Shown piece after piece: positions 1 to 11,746 of a stretch of 64,000 nucleotides of DNA. The notes beneath the pieces are model-generated. The model made no database searches. It was not told the origin of the DNA and was given only the letters and a program-made list of their open reading frames with translations. Both the position numbers and the translations under genes were made by a program. The stretch comes from Biscogniauxia marginata (taxonomy: Eukaryota; Ascomycota; Sordariomycetes; Xylariales; Xylariaceae), in assembly GCA_022695795.1 (NCBI GenBank), contig MU404062.1, positions 663,579 to 727,578 of the forward strand, given 5' to 3'. The first letter of the stretch is position 1. Every line of letters starts with the position of its first letter.

Positions 1-3000
1 TTGTGACACGCAGGTGGCTGCTCGTCCTAATTCATGTCCTGTATCCTGTAAGAGATACGACCGAATCAATCCTGCTCGTGTGCTTCACCCCGAGTCCTAC
101 ATACACCACTATACGGTACCTACATGGAAGGGTGTTGCTTATCTACGAAATAAAGTGAGGCACAGCACTTTGTACATACCTTAGGTAGGTAGGTGACAAG
201 CTGAAAAATTTGCATTCGATTATGTCTTGAGGTTCGCGCGGCACAGTGTAGTATCTTCGCTAGGAACGCGTCAAGCTCTTTAAGTGGCTTGAACGGTAAA
301 AATGTGTCAAGTTGAATACATGCCTAAGTGTCAAATATGGAATAGAGCGCTTAAAGACGTTGATAATGACAACTTTCAAACTATTATCTAAGCTACATAG
401 GTACCTATTTATCTATAATGTATGTATGTATTATACATGTCTTTATACATAAAGCCCCTGCATGCACTCATCTGTATATTTTATTGGGACACTAAATACG
501 ATGCCGGATATTTTCTCTGAGAATCTTTCATATACGGGTTCTCGTCCTATGTAGGTACTCATATGTATATATTTAAAACTAATTGGGAACTGGGGACTGC
601 GCCCTCACCGGCTTTAGCGTATATAAGGTAGGTATGTAGTCACATCCACATATGCAAGGGTCAGGCTTATGTAGATGTGCACTTTCTGCAATTATGTACA
701 TGGGAACGCAAGACAGCTGGCTCGAAGCAGGCTCAGCGAAGGAACCTTCGAAAGAGACCCCTTTATCATCATTGATATCGTGGCATGAGTATCGCATTCC
801 TCCCTTCTTCAAGTTCTGAGGGTCTGCTGTTCGCAACGATATTGGCACATACCGCAGTCTACTCACTCATTTTGTGGTAATTGGGGTATGCAGCTTTTTC
901 CTTTCTTTTCTGATTAGTCGTGTAAGCAGTCGACTCCAGTTGACTCCAGTTCCGGGCGGTCGGGGGCAAGACGACAAGACGACCGGGTGCCGACAGGAAC
1001 AGGGATTTGATAGGATGGAAAACTTGGAAGAGGGAACTGGCACTACCTACCTTCTCAGCCTTCCGTAGGAACCGCCGTCCGTGGGCTTGAAAGGGGGGCT
1101 AATAACCAGACACGAGGTCTGTCTCGGTACTGCCAAGTTCGCATTTATCAATGTCCGTGGTTGGCCTCATTCCAAACGCGTGCAGAGAAGCAGAAACACC
1201 ACGTTCGAGTTGTACGGAATATAAGCTATCCCATATATCATATCACATCACACCACACCACACCACACCCTGGCCTGGGTGTTATCAAACGACCTAAGAA
1301 AGCCACTAGAGCGACCTCATCTATCTAAGTAGGTTAGTGCAATGTCAGCCTAACGACGATGGCCCCGGTCCCTCAAGCTGTCAATACTAATCAGGATGAT
1401 GACGTACGGTCCGTAAGAAAACGAAAATCTCTTCTTCCACCGCCGGATCTACTACTCTATCACCATCATTACCACCCACTAGCATGGAACGGTCCCTTCT
1501 CTGACGTAGTTCGATGGTGATAGGCATTCCCAGACATTGGAAGGATTCCTCGAAGTGGCAAATTTGCATCTCGGAATTTCAGAGGGCTCGGCTAATATTC
1601 AGATGTCGAAGAGGCGCTCCGGCTACAGTTTCGGATCGGCGAATGGCGTGCACGACACGATATGACCTTGGCAATCTTTTTGGTACATACCGCCCCCACA
1701 TATACCTGACATAAACACGCAATTCCTTTGGAGTTATATTTATTTCATTATCTATGTTTCTAGTATATGTGCACGAACCATGTCGATGCACTAAGTTGAA
1801 TATCGACTGCATCCATACTGTCGGGCTGATAGAGAAAATACGCGCCTCATTACTAAGAATACACACAGTAGTATAGGTACGGAGTAGAACAGAGACATGG
1901 TCCAATCATTTCTTTATGTAGTTCTTATTATACTTATACTAACCATTCTTTTCGATACGGAATTCCGACTCCTCAATTAGATCTACACTGCACATATCTA
2001 GGTACTGTGGGGTGGCCCATGCACCAAGGGTTTAAATGCAAATTTTCAGTAGCTACACAGATTCTCAGGACCACGCCTAATACAACCCACAATCCTTTCT
2101 TTTGGTGGCTTCATTCATTCAATTCAACAGTACATACCATTATAGATTATAATACTGTTTATTATACGCTACCTTAGGTAATTACGATTATTATTAGATC
2201 AGCAACCCAGCGCGTTACTTCCCCTTATCTAGGTACCTACCTTATCTAGGACCATTGTCCAGTCACAACCTTAGCCACAGTGCAGGTGCCATGCTGTGCT
2301 ATCGGGGCTGGCAAGGGGTCCGTCCCGGCGCCCCGTTCTGCCTCCCATGACGGGATGCATATTTAGAGATTGCCATCGCTCTGGCATCGACCTTTCAACA
2401 AATCCTCTGCCATCTACGCAGTACCTGCTACATACATACCTACCAACCTAGCCTACAATTGCTGCCCAAGCAGCTAATAATATGATATCTCGGTCCTTTT
2501 TACTACAGTTAATCTTAAATCAGTACCCAAGCACCATCAATAGTCCCAGGGCTTCATCACAAGCGGTAACTGATGTAACGTGCGGACAAAAACCTCCGTG
2601 CCAATCGCCTTCGCTCACCTCTCCGGCTTCAGAGAACATGAAATTACAACAGCAACCAGAGCCATTGAAACATCTACAAGTAACGCAGCGGTAACGCCAC
2701 CAAACGTGTAGCCCCTTCAATTCTGATTCCTCATACTACAAGTCGTGGAATCGAGATTCGCGGCTATTTAGTTTCGATTAGATCTCCCACTTTCTACTTT
2801 TCCCTGGTCGGATGGGTCGGGAATCAGCACGCAAAGCCTCTAGCCTATCTCGGATCGGTACAATTACCTTGATGCCCTTCTAGACTACCTAGTGTAGGCT
2901 ATAACCGATAACAAAGTCATTACCTCGTAATCCGTTCTGAAAGCTCGCTTCCACGTGTGCCAAGACGGGCTAAAGAGACAATGTGAGAAGCAGACAAGGC

Positions 3001-6000
3001 AGACAACAAAGTCCTACTGCAACTACAAGGTTGTCAAACCTGCTTTCTGCACTGCGATATGCTCACCTCGCCCGTAAATCTGGTTTACTGCTGGGCAGAT
3101 CAACATGCTGCAGAACGGGCCTCTGCCAATATTGAGGGAATGGGGGGAACCGTTGAGGACACATGATTCGCCACAACCTCAATTTACGTGTGGTTGTTAA
3201 GGCTACCGACCAACCACAGCCGTGAAGTAAGGTAAACATCTCTCTCGCCTCTCGGCATCTGCCATTCTTGAAGCTCCGGCCTGAAGCTCCGGCCTGAAGT
3301 CCAAATTTAAGTATCATCGTCCGTATTCGCATCCAAGCTGAGGACTTTTGAGATGGCAACTTCCCCAAGGGACTGTGGCTAGATGCACGTTTCCGCCCCC
3401 CCTCATTGTCTGATATCTGGCTAGTGTCCAATCAGCGCTCCGGAGTCCCAAGATACTCAAACCGGATGCCGGCGGAGGCTTCTGCCCGGCAGGAGCTGAC
3501 AATATAAATGTGGCGCGTGTAAGTAAATAGGGGGATAGGGCCTCGAACGAGAACGCTGGTGGTTCGTCCTTTTTTTTTCTTTCGCCCAGCCCGGCCCATC
3601 GAATGGATTTTTCCCGACGACCCCTATTCTCGTTGCCATGGGGAAATAGGTATTGCTCGGAGATAGCCAAGGGGGAAGGTACATCACAATCACCCAATAG
3701 GGCTGCTCAGAGGCTTTTTACGGGCGTCATGTTAACCTCACCCGTGCGCTTGCAGATCGCTAGTAGCTGCCGAGTTATCAGAGGCTAAGGCTGCGGCTCG
3801 CCGCCAACTGTATGCGCTGTTAGGGTTGGGGTTGGGTTCGAATGGATTATGCCGTGACGGTTGGGAAGCTCAGGGCCAATCTATTTATGGTACGATAACC
3901 GCGTTCCCTCCGCCCTCCTAGCGCGGGCGTATGCAAGGCACGCGGTACTCGAGAAAGAGGCGGCGGGATCCCCTATTCTCACCGCTATCGGGTGCGCTGG
4001 CTGTGACACCGGGTTTCCAGAGGACAGCGCCTAGAACGGGAGCCTATCGTGGAGAAGGCTTCCATGCTACGGTTTTGAGTCGACGCCTGCTCGTGGCAGT
4101 CACCACCGGTAGATGTTGACAGTCTGCTTCTTGCCTGCCATTGTTTTCCATCCAAGGCCGAAGGTCGGTGACCCCCGATTGCGAACTCCCGGCAGGCACT
4201 TAGTAAAGGAACTAAGCGGTAGGTCTAATACATGTTTAAATCGTAGTGCTACAAAGCCCGGCATACATATAATACAGATAGATACATCCGCTTTTCGTAT
4301 GTCCCCTTGATTTAATCTACTGTCTCTCTCTCTTCCCTTCAATACTGAATCAGAACATTCGTTCATGTAGAATAGGCCTTACTTCACTAAACCTGGAAAT
4401 AAAGACTTGACTTGCAATGGTGACCTATCACCATACCGTACCAGCCCCGAGAGCTCTCCGACTGCTGTCTCGCGCCCTCCCCCCTTTTCAGCTCCTTGTA
4501 CTTGTTTCTTAATCTTTTAAGCACTTTGGTTGAAAAGGAGCGTGTCTTTTCTCCCCTACTAGGTACCTACGCATTGTTCTTAGGGGATAAGGAGTGTCAA
4601 AAAACTATTCCGAGCCTATTCTATCCGTCTCCGGAATTCTGAGGCGGATTGGAACCTTTGAACGATATAAATACACTATATTTTATTTTATTCTATCTTA
4701 TTTTATTCTATCTAGGGTGAAGTATATAAACCGGCATTGAAAAGAGCAGTTTAGCCGAGAAATCATAATCACGGGTCCTTTAGTTCAGGAATGGAGTCAA
4801 AACATGGCTTTTTCTTTCTCTCGGGATTGCTTCCCACTATGAGGTCTGGTTCTCCTTTGAGTGCGTGATGAATAGTGTATGAGGGCCCCGGTTACCGCGT
4901 TGCTGGAAATGCGGGTTGCATCGAGGCCTGGGTTGCGGCGTGTTTTCATTTCCAGTGGCAAATGCGTGGGTATGTGTGTTCCTGTGGTTGTATAAGTGAT
5001 GGTGGGCGGTGGATAGTGAGTTCCCTATTTATACCTACGTGTTTGGGGAGTACTCGCTGCCACATGCCGGTCGATTACGTCTCCCCCACCCCGTCTCCTT
5101 TCCTCTGAATTCCTTCTACCTTCTACCTGTTCATCACATATTACTCGTGTATCAATCTTTGGTTACGCAGATACTATCTTGGGGAATGGGGTTTTCAAAT
5201 GTAGGCCTTACCCAGTCACCCTTTTCCGACAGACATGTTGTCGTTTTCGCCCGCTCGCCCCTTTTTTCTTCTCATACCACTGCTAAGACTAGTAAGCGTG
5301 TAGTCGATCGTCTTTCAGCTGGGTATGTATCAGCCAATACTTGCATAGGTTTTCGACTCGTCTCGGGGCTGTTGCTTAGTGAGCATGCAGGGACCGGTGA
5401 GAAGGAATGTCGGGGCTCGAGAGCTCCGAGGAATTTCACAGCAGAACCCGCAGTGCTCCCTAATCCAGTCTACATGTGATGGCCAAGGTAGTCCAACATG
5501 ACATAGTAGTAAATTGAATTTACGAGCTGAGAGGCGTGGTGTTGAGACATAGAAGATAAGATACGGCACCGACGCGTTTTATCTCTCGTATATTCTCGCT
5601 GCCTAGCGGAATCTATACGAATACTATGACAATGCGGAACAGAGATAATAAGCATCCCTCGTTCCCTGGTCCCTGCTAGAGATAACCGAAGGGTAAGTTT
5701 GGGAGTCCAATATATTAATATCCCGACGTCGTGCAACTTCATTTCTTCCTTTCTCCCCCCTATCCGCGTAAAGTAGCGATGATAACGTTGCCTTATTAAT
5801 TAGGAGAGTAGTATATCGATTGGTTCTATAATATTAGAAGATAGGAGAATTGTTGAATTTGTTATTTGTATCGTATGAATGCACGGAAGGTTATCTCTGA
5901 TGGTCGTAAGTCAACTCCTCCAGGTATTGTTCATCCCAACCTCCTTACCCGTAGAGCGCAACGCCACGCTTTGAGATCAGCAGATAATATAGCTCAACTA

Positions 6001-7160
6001 CACGGTGTTATCTATCACTGTAGCCTCGGAATGTTGCACCAGCGTTTTCTTAGTCCCCATTCTCCTTTTCACCTGGACATAAAAATATAGCTCACTATAA
6101 ATTAGATAATTACCAGGAGAGATAGGGGAGGTCTAGCTCATGGTATATGGACGGGGTTGGGGGTTCGATTATATCAAAGTAGCTTGCAAGTAGCAGCCCA
6201 TCTGTTTTGACAACAGACTCACATCCCCGAGATCACTTGGGCTCAACAAGGGCTCTATCATGGCCTCAATATTCTCAACACGACCCGCATCCCCCCTCGT
6301 GACAACTATTTCACGTGCCGAGCGCCCCACGTACCCTCACAGTCTATTTGGGAAAGTTACCTGCCGTCCAAATCTGACCGGATACTGAAAAGCGAAGGGT
6401 GGATGGCCGTAGTATGGGCGAATCTGGTTCCCATCAACTTTGTCGATCCCGTCCAGCTCGAAATATAAGTAGTTGCCGCGATCCGCATGAAAGCAGCTGG
6501 CTTGCGTTGCTTGCAACGCATGCAAATTGCGTCACCTGTGACCCGGTAGATAGTGTCGCGACTCTCGGGAGGGGTTACGGTTCGACAAACAGCAACCAGT
6601 GGAACGACTCCCGGGAAAATTGCGCATCGCCGGAAGGCACGAGGAATTACAGAAGACTATACTTCGTCCTACGTCCTTGACGCATTTCTCGTGGTCGCCT
6701 GTCTCGCGAGCTGTTGGGGTGGGCATTGCACGTTTACTTGACCAAGTTGCTGGCGGTATAGATCACCCTGTTTTGGAATGTGTAGTGTTAGCTATAGGCC
6801 GTCATACAAGGGAGAAAATATGATGATTATGAAGTACTTGGCTAGAAGGCGTTGCCAGGCACTGGTATTACCTGTGTAGCTGTAGACTTGGTTGCAGGTC
6901 CAATGGTCTATATCATCCCACAACTAACCCGGATTAAAGGAAACTTTTGAAGGCAATCTGATGGTTAGCATATCGCAACAAGATATATCGTGACATTCAT
7001 AATCTGGGTAATTATCAATGAGTGTTTCATACATCAAATAAACCGGGGGTAATTATTTCGATGCGTTTCATCATCGGTAAACATAAGCGTTTATTCTGTT
7101 GAGATATAATCCTCGTCAAGCTAAGGTGCTTAACATATTTTCTAATTTCATCACATTCAT
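1..7160. other. Gene-poor left region
   Basis: I found no convincing gene in about 7 kb. Open frames are short, overlap on both strands and resemble no family I know. The stretch contains TAGGTA/TACCTA motifs (for example near 183-194, 399-412, 2226-2243 and 4560-4570), a 13-14-bp tandem duplication around 3268-3300 and alternating AT-rich and GC-rich patches. A weak exon-like segment on the minus strand near 6337-6726 is discussed in the findings. Transcripts or degraded repeats cannot be excluded. Confidence 0.6.
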
Positions 7161-9317
7161 CTACTCATACTGCCGTTTCTTATCCCGTCTGTGGGATATA
7201 ATCCATGCTGGGATGATAAATAATCCAAGCGGACCGAAGGTCATCGCTAGCAAGATCCTACTTTTCGTTGTTTGTCCCACGGCCATTGCGAAAATAATGG
7301 CAGCGCACAGCACCGAGGATGGGCCTAAGATGGAAACGAACAAGCCGAAGATCAGAGCGATAAACCACCACTTTTCCTTTTTCAACCATTTTCCGAAACC
7401 ACGGCGGAAGCTGTAGCCGCTCCTCCGGAGAGGTATCCCAAACGACACAGAGCCGCCCCGAAAGTGTTTGTAAATCTCGTGCTCGAGCTGGCGATCTGTC
7501 ATGCTCTGGATATTGATCTCACTCTCCACAAGTTCCTTATTGATTGCTTCTGCCAGTACGAGGATGGATTTCCATCGCCTAGGCACTTCCGGTTGGCCTT
7601 CGAGCGGTAATTGTAGTCGAGCCTTGAGCCACATGAAGTAGGTGCCAATAGTCCAGATACTCAGTAGGGCAATCATGATGAACAATTGTATGAACGAGAA
7701 GCCCCATTGGTATCTCTATACGTCGTGTGAGTGGTGATTAAGAAATCCAAGGGAGGTTGGCTACTTACATCTGGTATCGGCTGGCAGCTACCCCTGGATT
7801 GGATATCGCTAAGGAAATATGTATTGTTTTGGTACGTGTAAGCTATCCTTGACATATTACTGAACGGTTGGGTTTCCCTTCCCGCACGCGGGTCGGTCCA
7901 ATTATACCCGTAAAGAGGAGAACTGGTTATAAACTTGAGTTAAGACCGCCCTTCCAAGTAAATAAAACAGGGTTTAAACACATGTATCGGGAGCAAAATC
8001 CCCTCAAGATGTTCTGAAAAGAATATTCTAGCTCCTGAGACGGGACAAAGGTAGAGGGGGGTGGAGGAGTTTTTGAAATACATACCCAGCACCGACGAAG
8101 AAAGCTTCTATGTTTAACGATGGGCTCTGTATTTCAGTGTTCAGAAAACTCGATGTGCCATCTTGGAGACCGTAAAATCCGTATTCAGATACATCTAGTC
8201 AAAGAATAAGCTACCTCATATGAGATGTAAAATCATATGGGCACCAACATAATGATATATTGTTCTGTAATGAGCAACAGTCATCAGCCGGAGAAAATGG
8301 TCTGGATGACGAGCTGATAAGAATTTCCCCTGAGGTATAATTAGCACCTATGTCTTCTCTTCTTTTCATCATTCTTACCAGAGACACCGTCTAAAGGCAC
8401 GAGATACTCCCCAGTAAGATTGACCCTCCAGCCGTCATGGATGACATAGGATAAGGCCTGAAACTCGGAAAATGGGATGTAGCTATCACTGATGTCCAGA
8501 ACGTAAGCTTTGCTAATTGAAGTGTAACCGGTCATCGCGCTGGCGAAGGTTGGCCATCCGAGGATAAAAATCATGCTTGATATCATGAACAACATGGCAA
8601 CTTTAGACTTCAGGCTGCGACTAAAGATAAAGTCCCGCACAAGGCGCACAGTAGATAAAATGGATGGGCTGTCATGCAGGAATATTATGAAGAAGGTCGC
8701 ATAGGTAATAGGAGAAACCTCCATCGAGGTCGTCACGTAGTCGGCGAATACACGCCAGGCTATCATTGCCATAACCGCCTGGCCCCCGCGGCCAATGATC
8801 TAGACATGTGCTTTTAGCTCAGAAGTAATTACAATAGGACATTATGATTCATCCTTACAATGTCCCATGATATATCGATAACCTTTGCCTCGGTGAAAGT
8901 GAAATTCCCGAGGCCTAAGCCTATCTGGAAAAAGGTTGATGCTGCCCAGGGGCTATAGCCATCCTCAAAGGGGTTGAAAGAACCATCGGGCTGGCATGCC
9001 GACGTTGTTGGCTGAAGCCAACGCGGGAAAGCGCTGTAAAGACCAAGGAAAACAAAGCAGCCCAGAAGTGAGCCGATCCAAAGGAAAAAAAGAAGCCATA
9101 AGCCCGCCCGCAACCACCGGACAGCTCTGAGGTCCTCTAGAGCTTGATGGCGGGCTTCAGCCCAATGTTTTGAGAATCGCTGACGTATCCCTGGGCGAGC
9201 TGTGGGCTCGTTTTGGGGACCGGGGGTCGCTAGTGTGGGAGAATCTAATGACTCTGATGAAGTGGCTTCCGTCGCAATCAACTGAATAGTATCCGCTGGG
9301 CGTTTGGGTATCATCAT
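7161..9317 (-). CDS. Multi-pass membrane protein, fungal family of unknown function
   Basis: Five exons on the minus strand (9317-8859, 8799-8379, 8194-8086, 7922-7769, 7715-7161) join in frame to about 565 residues. All four introns have GT-AG ends. Exon 1 encodes a soluble N-terminus and a first membrane segment (LWLLFFLWIGSLLG), then the motif STFFQIGLGLGNFTF followed by AKVIDISWDI. Exon 2 continues with GRGGQAV and VFADYVTTSMEV and has hydrophobic stretches. Exon 3 encodes a short extracytoplasmic-looking segment (EYGFYGL). Exon 4 has YGYNWTDPRAG and possible N-glycosylation sites. Exon 5 carries three or more membrane segments. I recognise the order of motifs from uncharacterised membrane proteins widespread in filamentous ascomycetes, but I know no established function. 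The ATG at 9317 is the first in frame; another ATG follows directly at 9314. Confidence 0.85.
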
Positions 9318-9761
9318 TGGCAAGCATATTCAAACAGATACTAATCCAGCTTTTTGGCTCTGTAAAGCATTACAAACGACTAGGAAAACGTTGATTGTTT
9401 GATTTGACTCAAGTGAAGGGCATATATTCGGTTTAGTTAGCTCTATTAAGAATGAGGTAGGAAGAGACGGCTGTGCTGTGCCTCTTGGGAGTGCATCTGG
9501 ATGAATCTATATCTGCGCCAAGGGTAATCTGTCTCACAAATCGTTTAGACCTGATCACAGTCTGCGACAGTCCAGCCTCAATTACTTATTTTAAACTACT
9601 ACCTCATGTTGCAAGCGCTTGTCTACTCCGTAATGCAAGCCACACTAATCTAAAGACAGTTGGGGGCCTAAGCATAATCATATACCCATAGTATAGATAT
9701 ATATATTCACGTATCCCGTAGAATGCCTCGCATGAAAACAGTGAAGGAAGGCAAGCAATGG

Positions 9762-9817
9762 CAGTGTCGCAAAAGCGACGCCGCTAATTGCTTATGGAAA
9801 TCAGGGCTTATATAGTC
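9762..9817 (+). repeat. Interspersed repeat copy 1 (about 55 bp)
   Basis: This segment matches the reverse complement of 34286-34340 over about 55 bp with few differences. The most conserved core reads CAAAAGCGAYGCCGCTAATT and continues as GCTTATGG, with a conserved TATATAG further along. It begins with CAGTG, which is compatible with a hAT-type transposon end, but no partner end or target duplication was found. Confidence 0.6.
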
Positions 9818-9978
9818 TGCGATAGGCAGCCAGCTATGCAAATCCAAATCAAGAAAGGCAATGTGCAGAGAAGGATGCAGCGATGGGCAAGGGAGAACGC
9901 GCACCTTGATGTCTTAAAAAAGCGTTTTGCCTATAATAATGGATCGATTTCTGAACCTCACGCTTTAGGCGTCGAGGA

Positions 9979-10678
9979 TTACACGGCAAACGGATCATCG
10001 TTAGAATCGGGTTTCCGAATATACTCGGAAGCCGTTGCAAGGTCCGTAGCAACGGTGTCACCGTACTGATCCGAAATAAAGGCATACATCATGTCGATTC
10101 CGGCCGAGATACCTGAAGAGGTCCAGATATTGCCGTCAGTTACCCACCGTGCTTGGCGCACCCACTGCACGGCCGATCCTTGAGCTGTAGCCTAGCGGCA
10201 CGGTCAGATGCAACCCTCTGAGCGATTTATGCTTGTTACTCACCCATTCCCAAGCCCTCTTGTTGGAGGTAGCACGTCTCCCGTCCAATACACCTGACAT
10301 AGCCACAGCAGCACTCCCGGTGCAGACAGTTAGGAGATATCGCAGCTTGGGATACGTCGACCTGATGAAGTCAACGACTGGTTGGATCGAATCCTTATCT
10401 CGGGTTCCAAAGCCGCCAGGAACGAGTAGGACTTCTATATCATCTGGACAGTCTTTGAAAGTATGAGTCGGTACCACACCTTGGCCGATGCTATGGCCTG
10501 AAGTCTCGGATTTCGTGAATACTGGCTCGAGCGTAGCCGAGAGAATAGACAGCTCGAGAGGTTTGGTCTTTGAGAGAAGATTCAATATGTCGACCGGGCC
10601 AAAGACGTCAAGCGCCTGGAAGCCGGGAAATAGCGCAACGGCGTATTTCACCGGCGGCTGTTGGCTGAGCGTTGTCAT
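9979..10678 (-). CDS. DJ-1/PfpI (ThiJ) family protein
   Basis: Two exons (10678-10244 and 10191-9979) with a 52-bp GTGAGT...CTAG intron give about 215 residues. The protein has the class-I glutamine-amidotransferase-like fold of the DJ-1/PfpI superfamily. Visible motifs are AVALFPGFQALDVFGP near residue 13, LLVPGGFGTRD near 84 and the nucleophile-elbow Cys119 in TVCTGSA. The C-terminal exon has ARWVTDGNIWTSSGISAGID. Fungal members related to this type are usually annotated as DJ-1/PfpI or isonitrile-hydratase-like proteins; the substrate cannot be read from sequence. The ATG at 10678 is preferred over one 135 bp upstream because family members start just before the first beta strand. The upstream extension (10813) looks non-homologous. 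Confidence 0.88.
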
Positions 10679-10813
10679 TGCTGTGTAACCCCAAGCGACT
10701 GCTAGTATACTCGAATGATGAGGGGGTTGCAGAGAAGAGCGCTCAAGATCTGAGACAGAATAATGACTAAAGCATTTTGTAAGGAAGAGAAGGGCCTTGG
10801 CATGGCGCCCCAT

Positions 10814-11746
10814 TTGAGGTTAGGAACCCTCAGATAACGGGGGTGCCCGTGTCAGCATACCCATTTTCTCCAGCCGCATGCAGATTTCGTATGACGCGAG
10901 GCTCCAACACGTATGGTACCCATTTCAAATGAATCGTCGGGACGTAGATCTGGTAATCCTGTCCATTTTGAGCAAGTATAACCACACTGTTGTAGCAAGA
11001 CGTCGTTGATGAGGCGATGAGGAATGCAATACTCTAGGACTTAGAAGCTAGTGAAGTAATATCGAGCTGAGAAAAGGCTCAGCTCACTAACGATATCTTC
11101 AAGAGGGATCTACACCCAATATACCCTACTCTTCAACCGCTATAATTCAAAATTTGCCCCCCATAGCCCGCAGTTATCCTTCTAAACAGCATATGTAACG
11201 AAGTCGTTCATTGACTCTACTTACACTAGTGACATGGGAAAGGCTCATTCGACACTATCCTTGTGTGGGTCTTTACCTGACGAGGTCCAAAGGCCGGGGG
11301 ATGCAGTGGACTTTTGTTCCCATAAGAGGTCGCCGACCTTTAGGACATTTTTGCTGCCCGCCCAATGTACGTATCCGGGAGCCTCTTCCTCCCCTCACTT
11401 TCAAAAAATAAAAATAAAAAGAAAAATCTAGTATAATTGGCCTCCTACCACTATCCCCGAATTTGACTTGGATGGGCTTGTCCTCACAGGTTGCCGGCCC
11501 TAGATATAGTCTAGCTAAATGCAAAAGCGTCCAAACTACATCTACTGGGACAACATTTTTTTGCATAGAGTATGAGGAACTTGAAATAAAATCTCAAGTC
11601 GAAAATAACTTAAGGGGTATATACATAAAATATTAGCTAACCAGCCAAGACAAATATGAAAACGACAAGTCCTCCGCCTCCTCTATTCTACGCTGAGCCT
11701 CAAGAGTAGCCCTAGGGTTTGTTGTAGATACATGACGTGGCCGTTT
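10814..11746. other. Intergenic spacer
   Basis: This 0.9 kb between the start of the DJ-1-like gene and the end of the kinase-like gene shows no convincing coding region. It presumably contains the promoter of the former and the 3' end of the latter. Confidence 0.6.

Noticed and set aside
3830..3850. GGGTTCGAATGG as a tRNA B-box
   Set aside because: No matching acceptor or anticodon stem on either strand.
10679..10813. Upstream ATG at 10813 for the DJ-1-like protein
   Set aside because: The extra 45 residues do not resemble the family, whose members begin close to the ATG at 10678.
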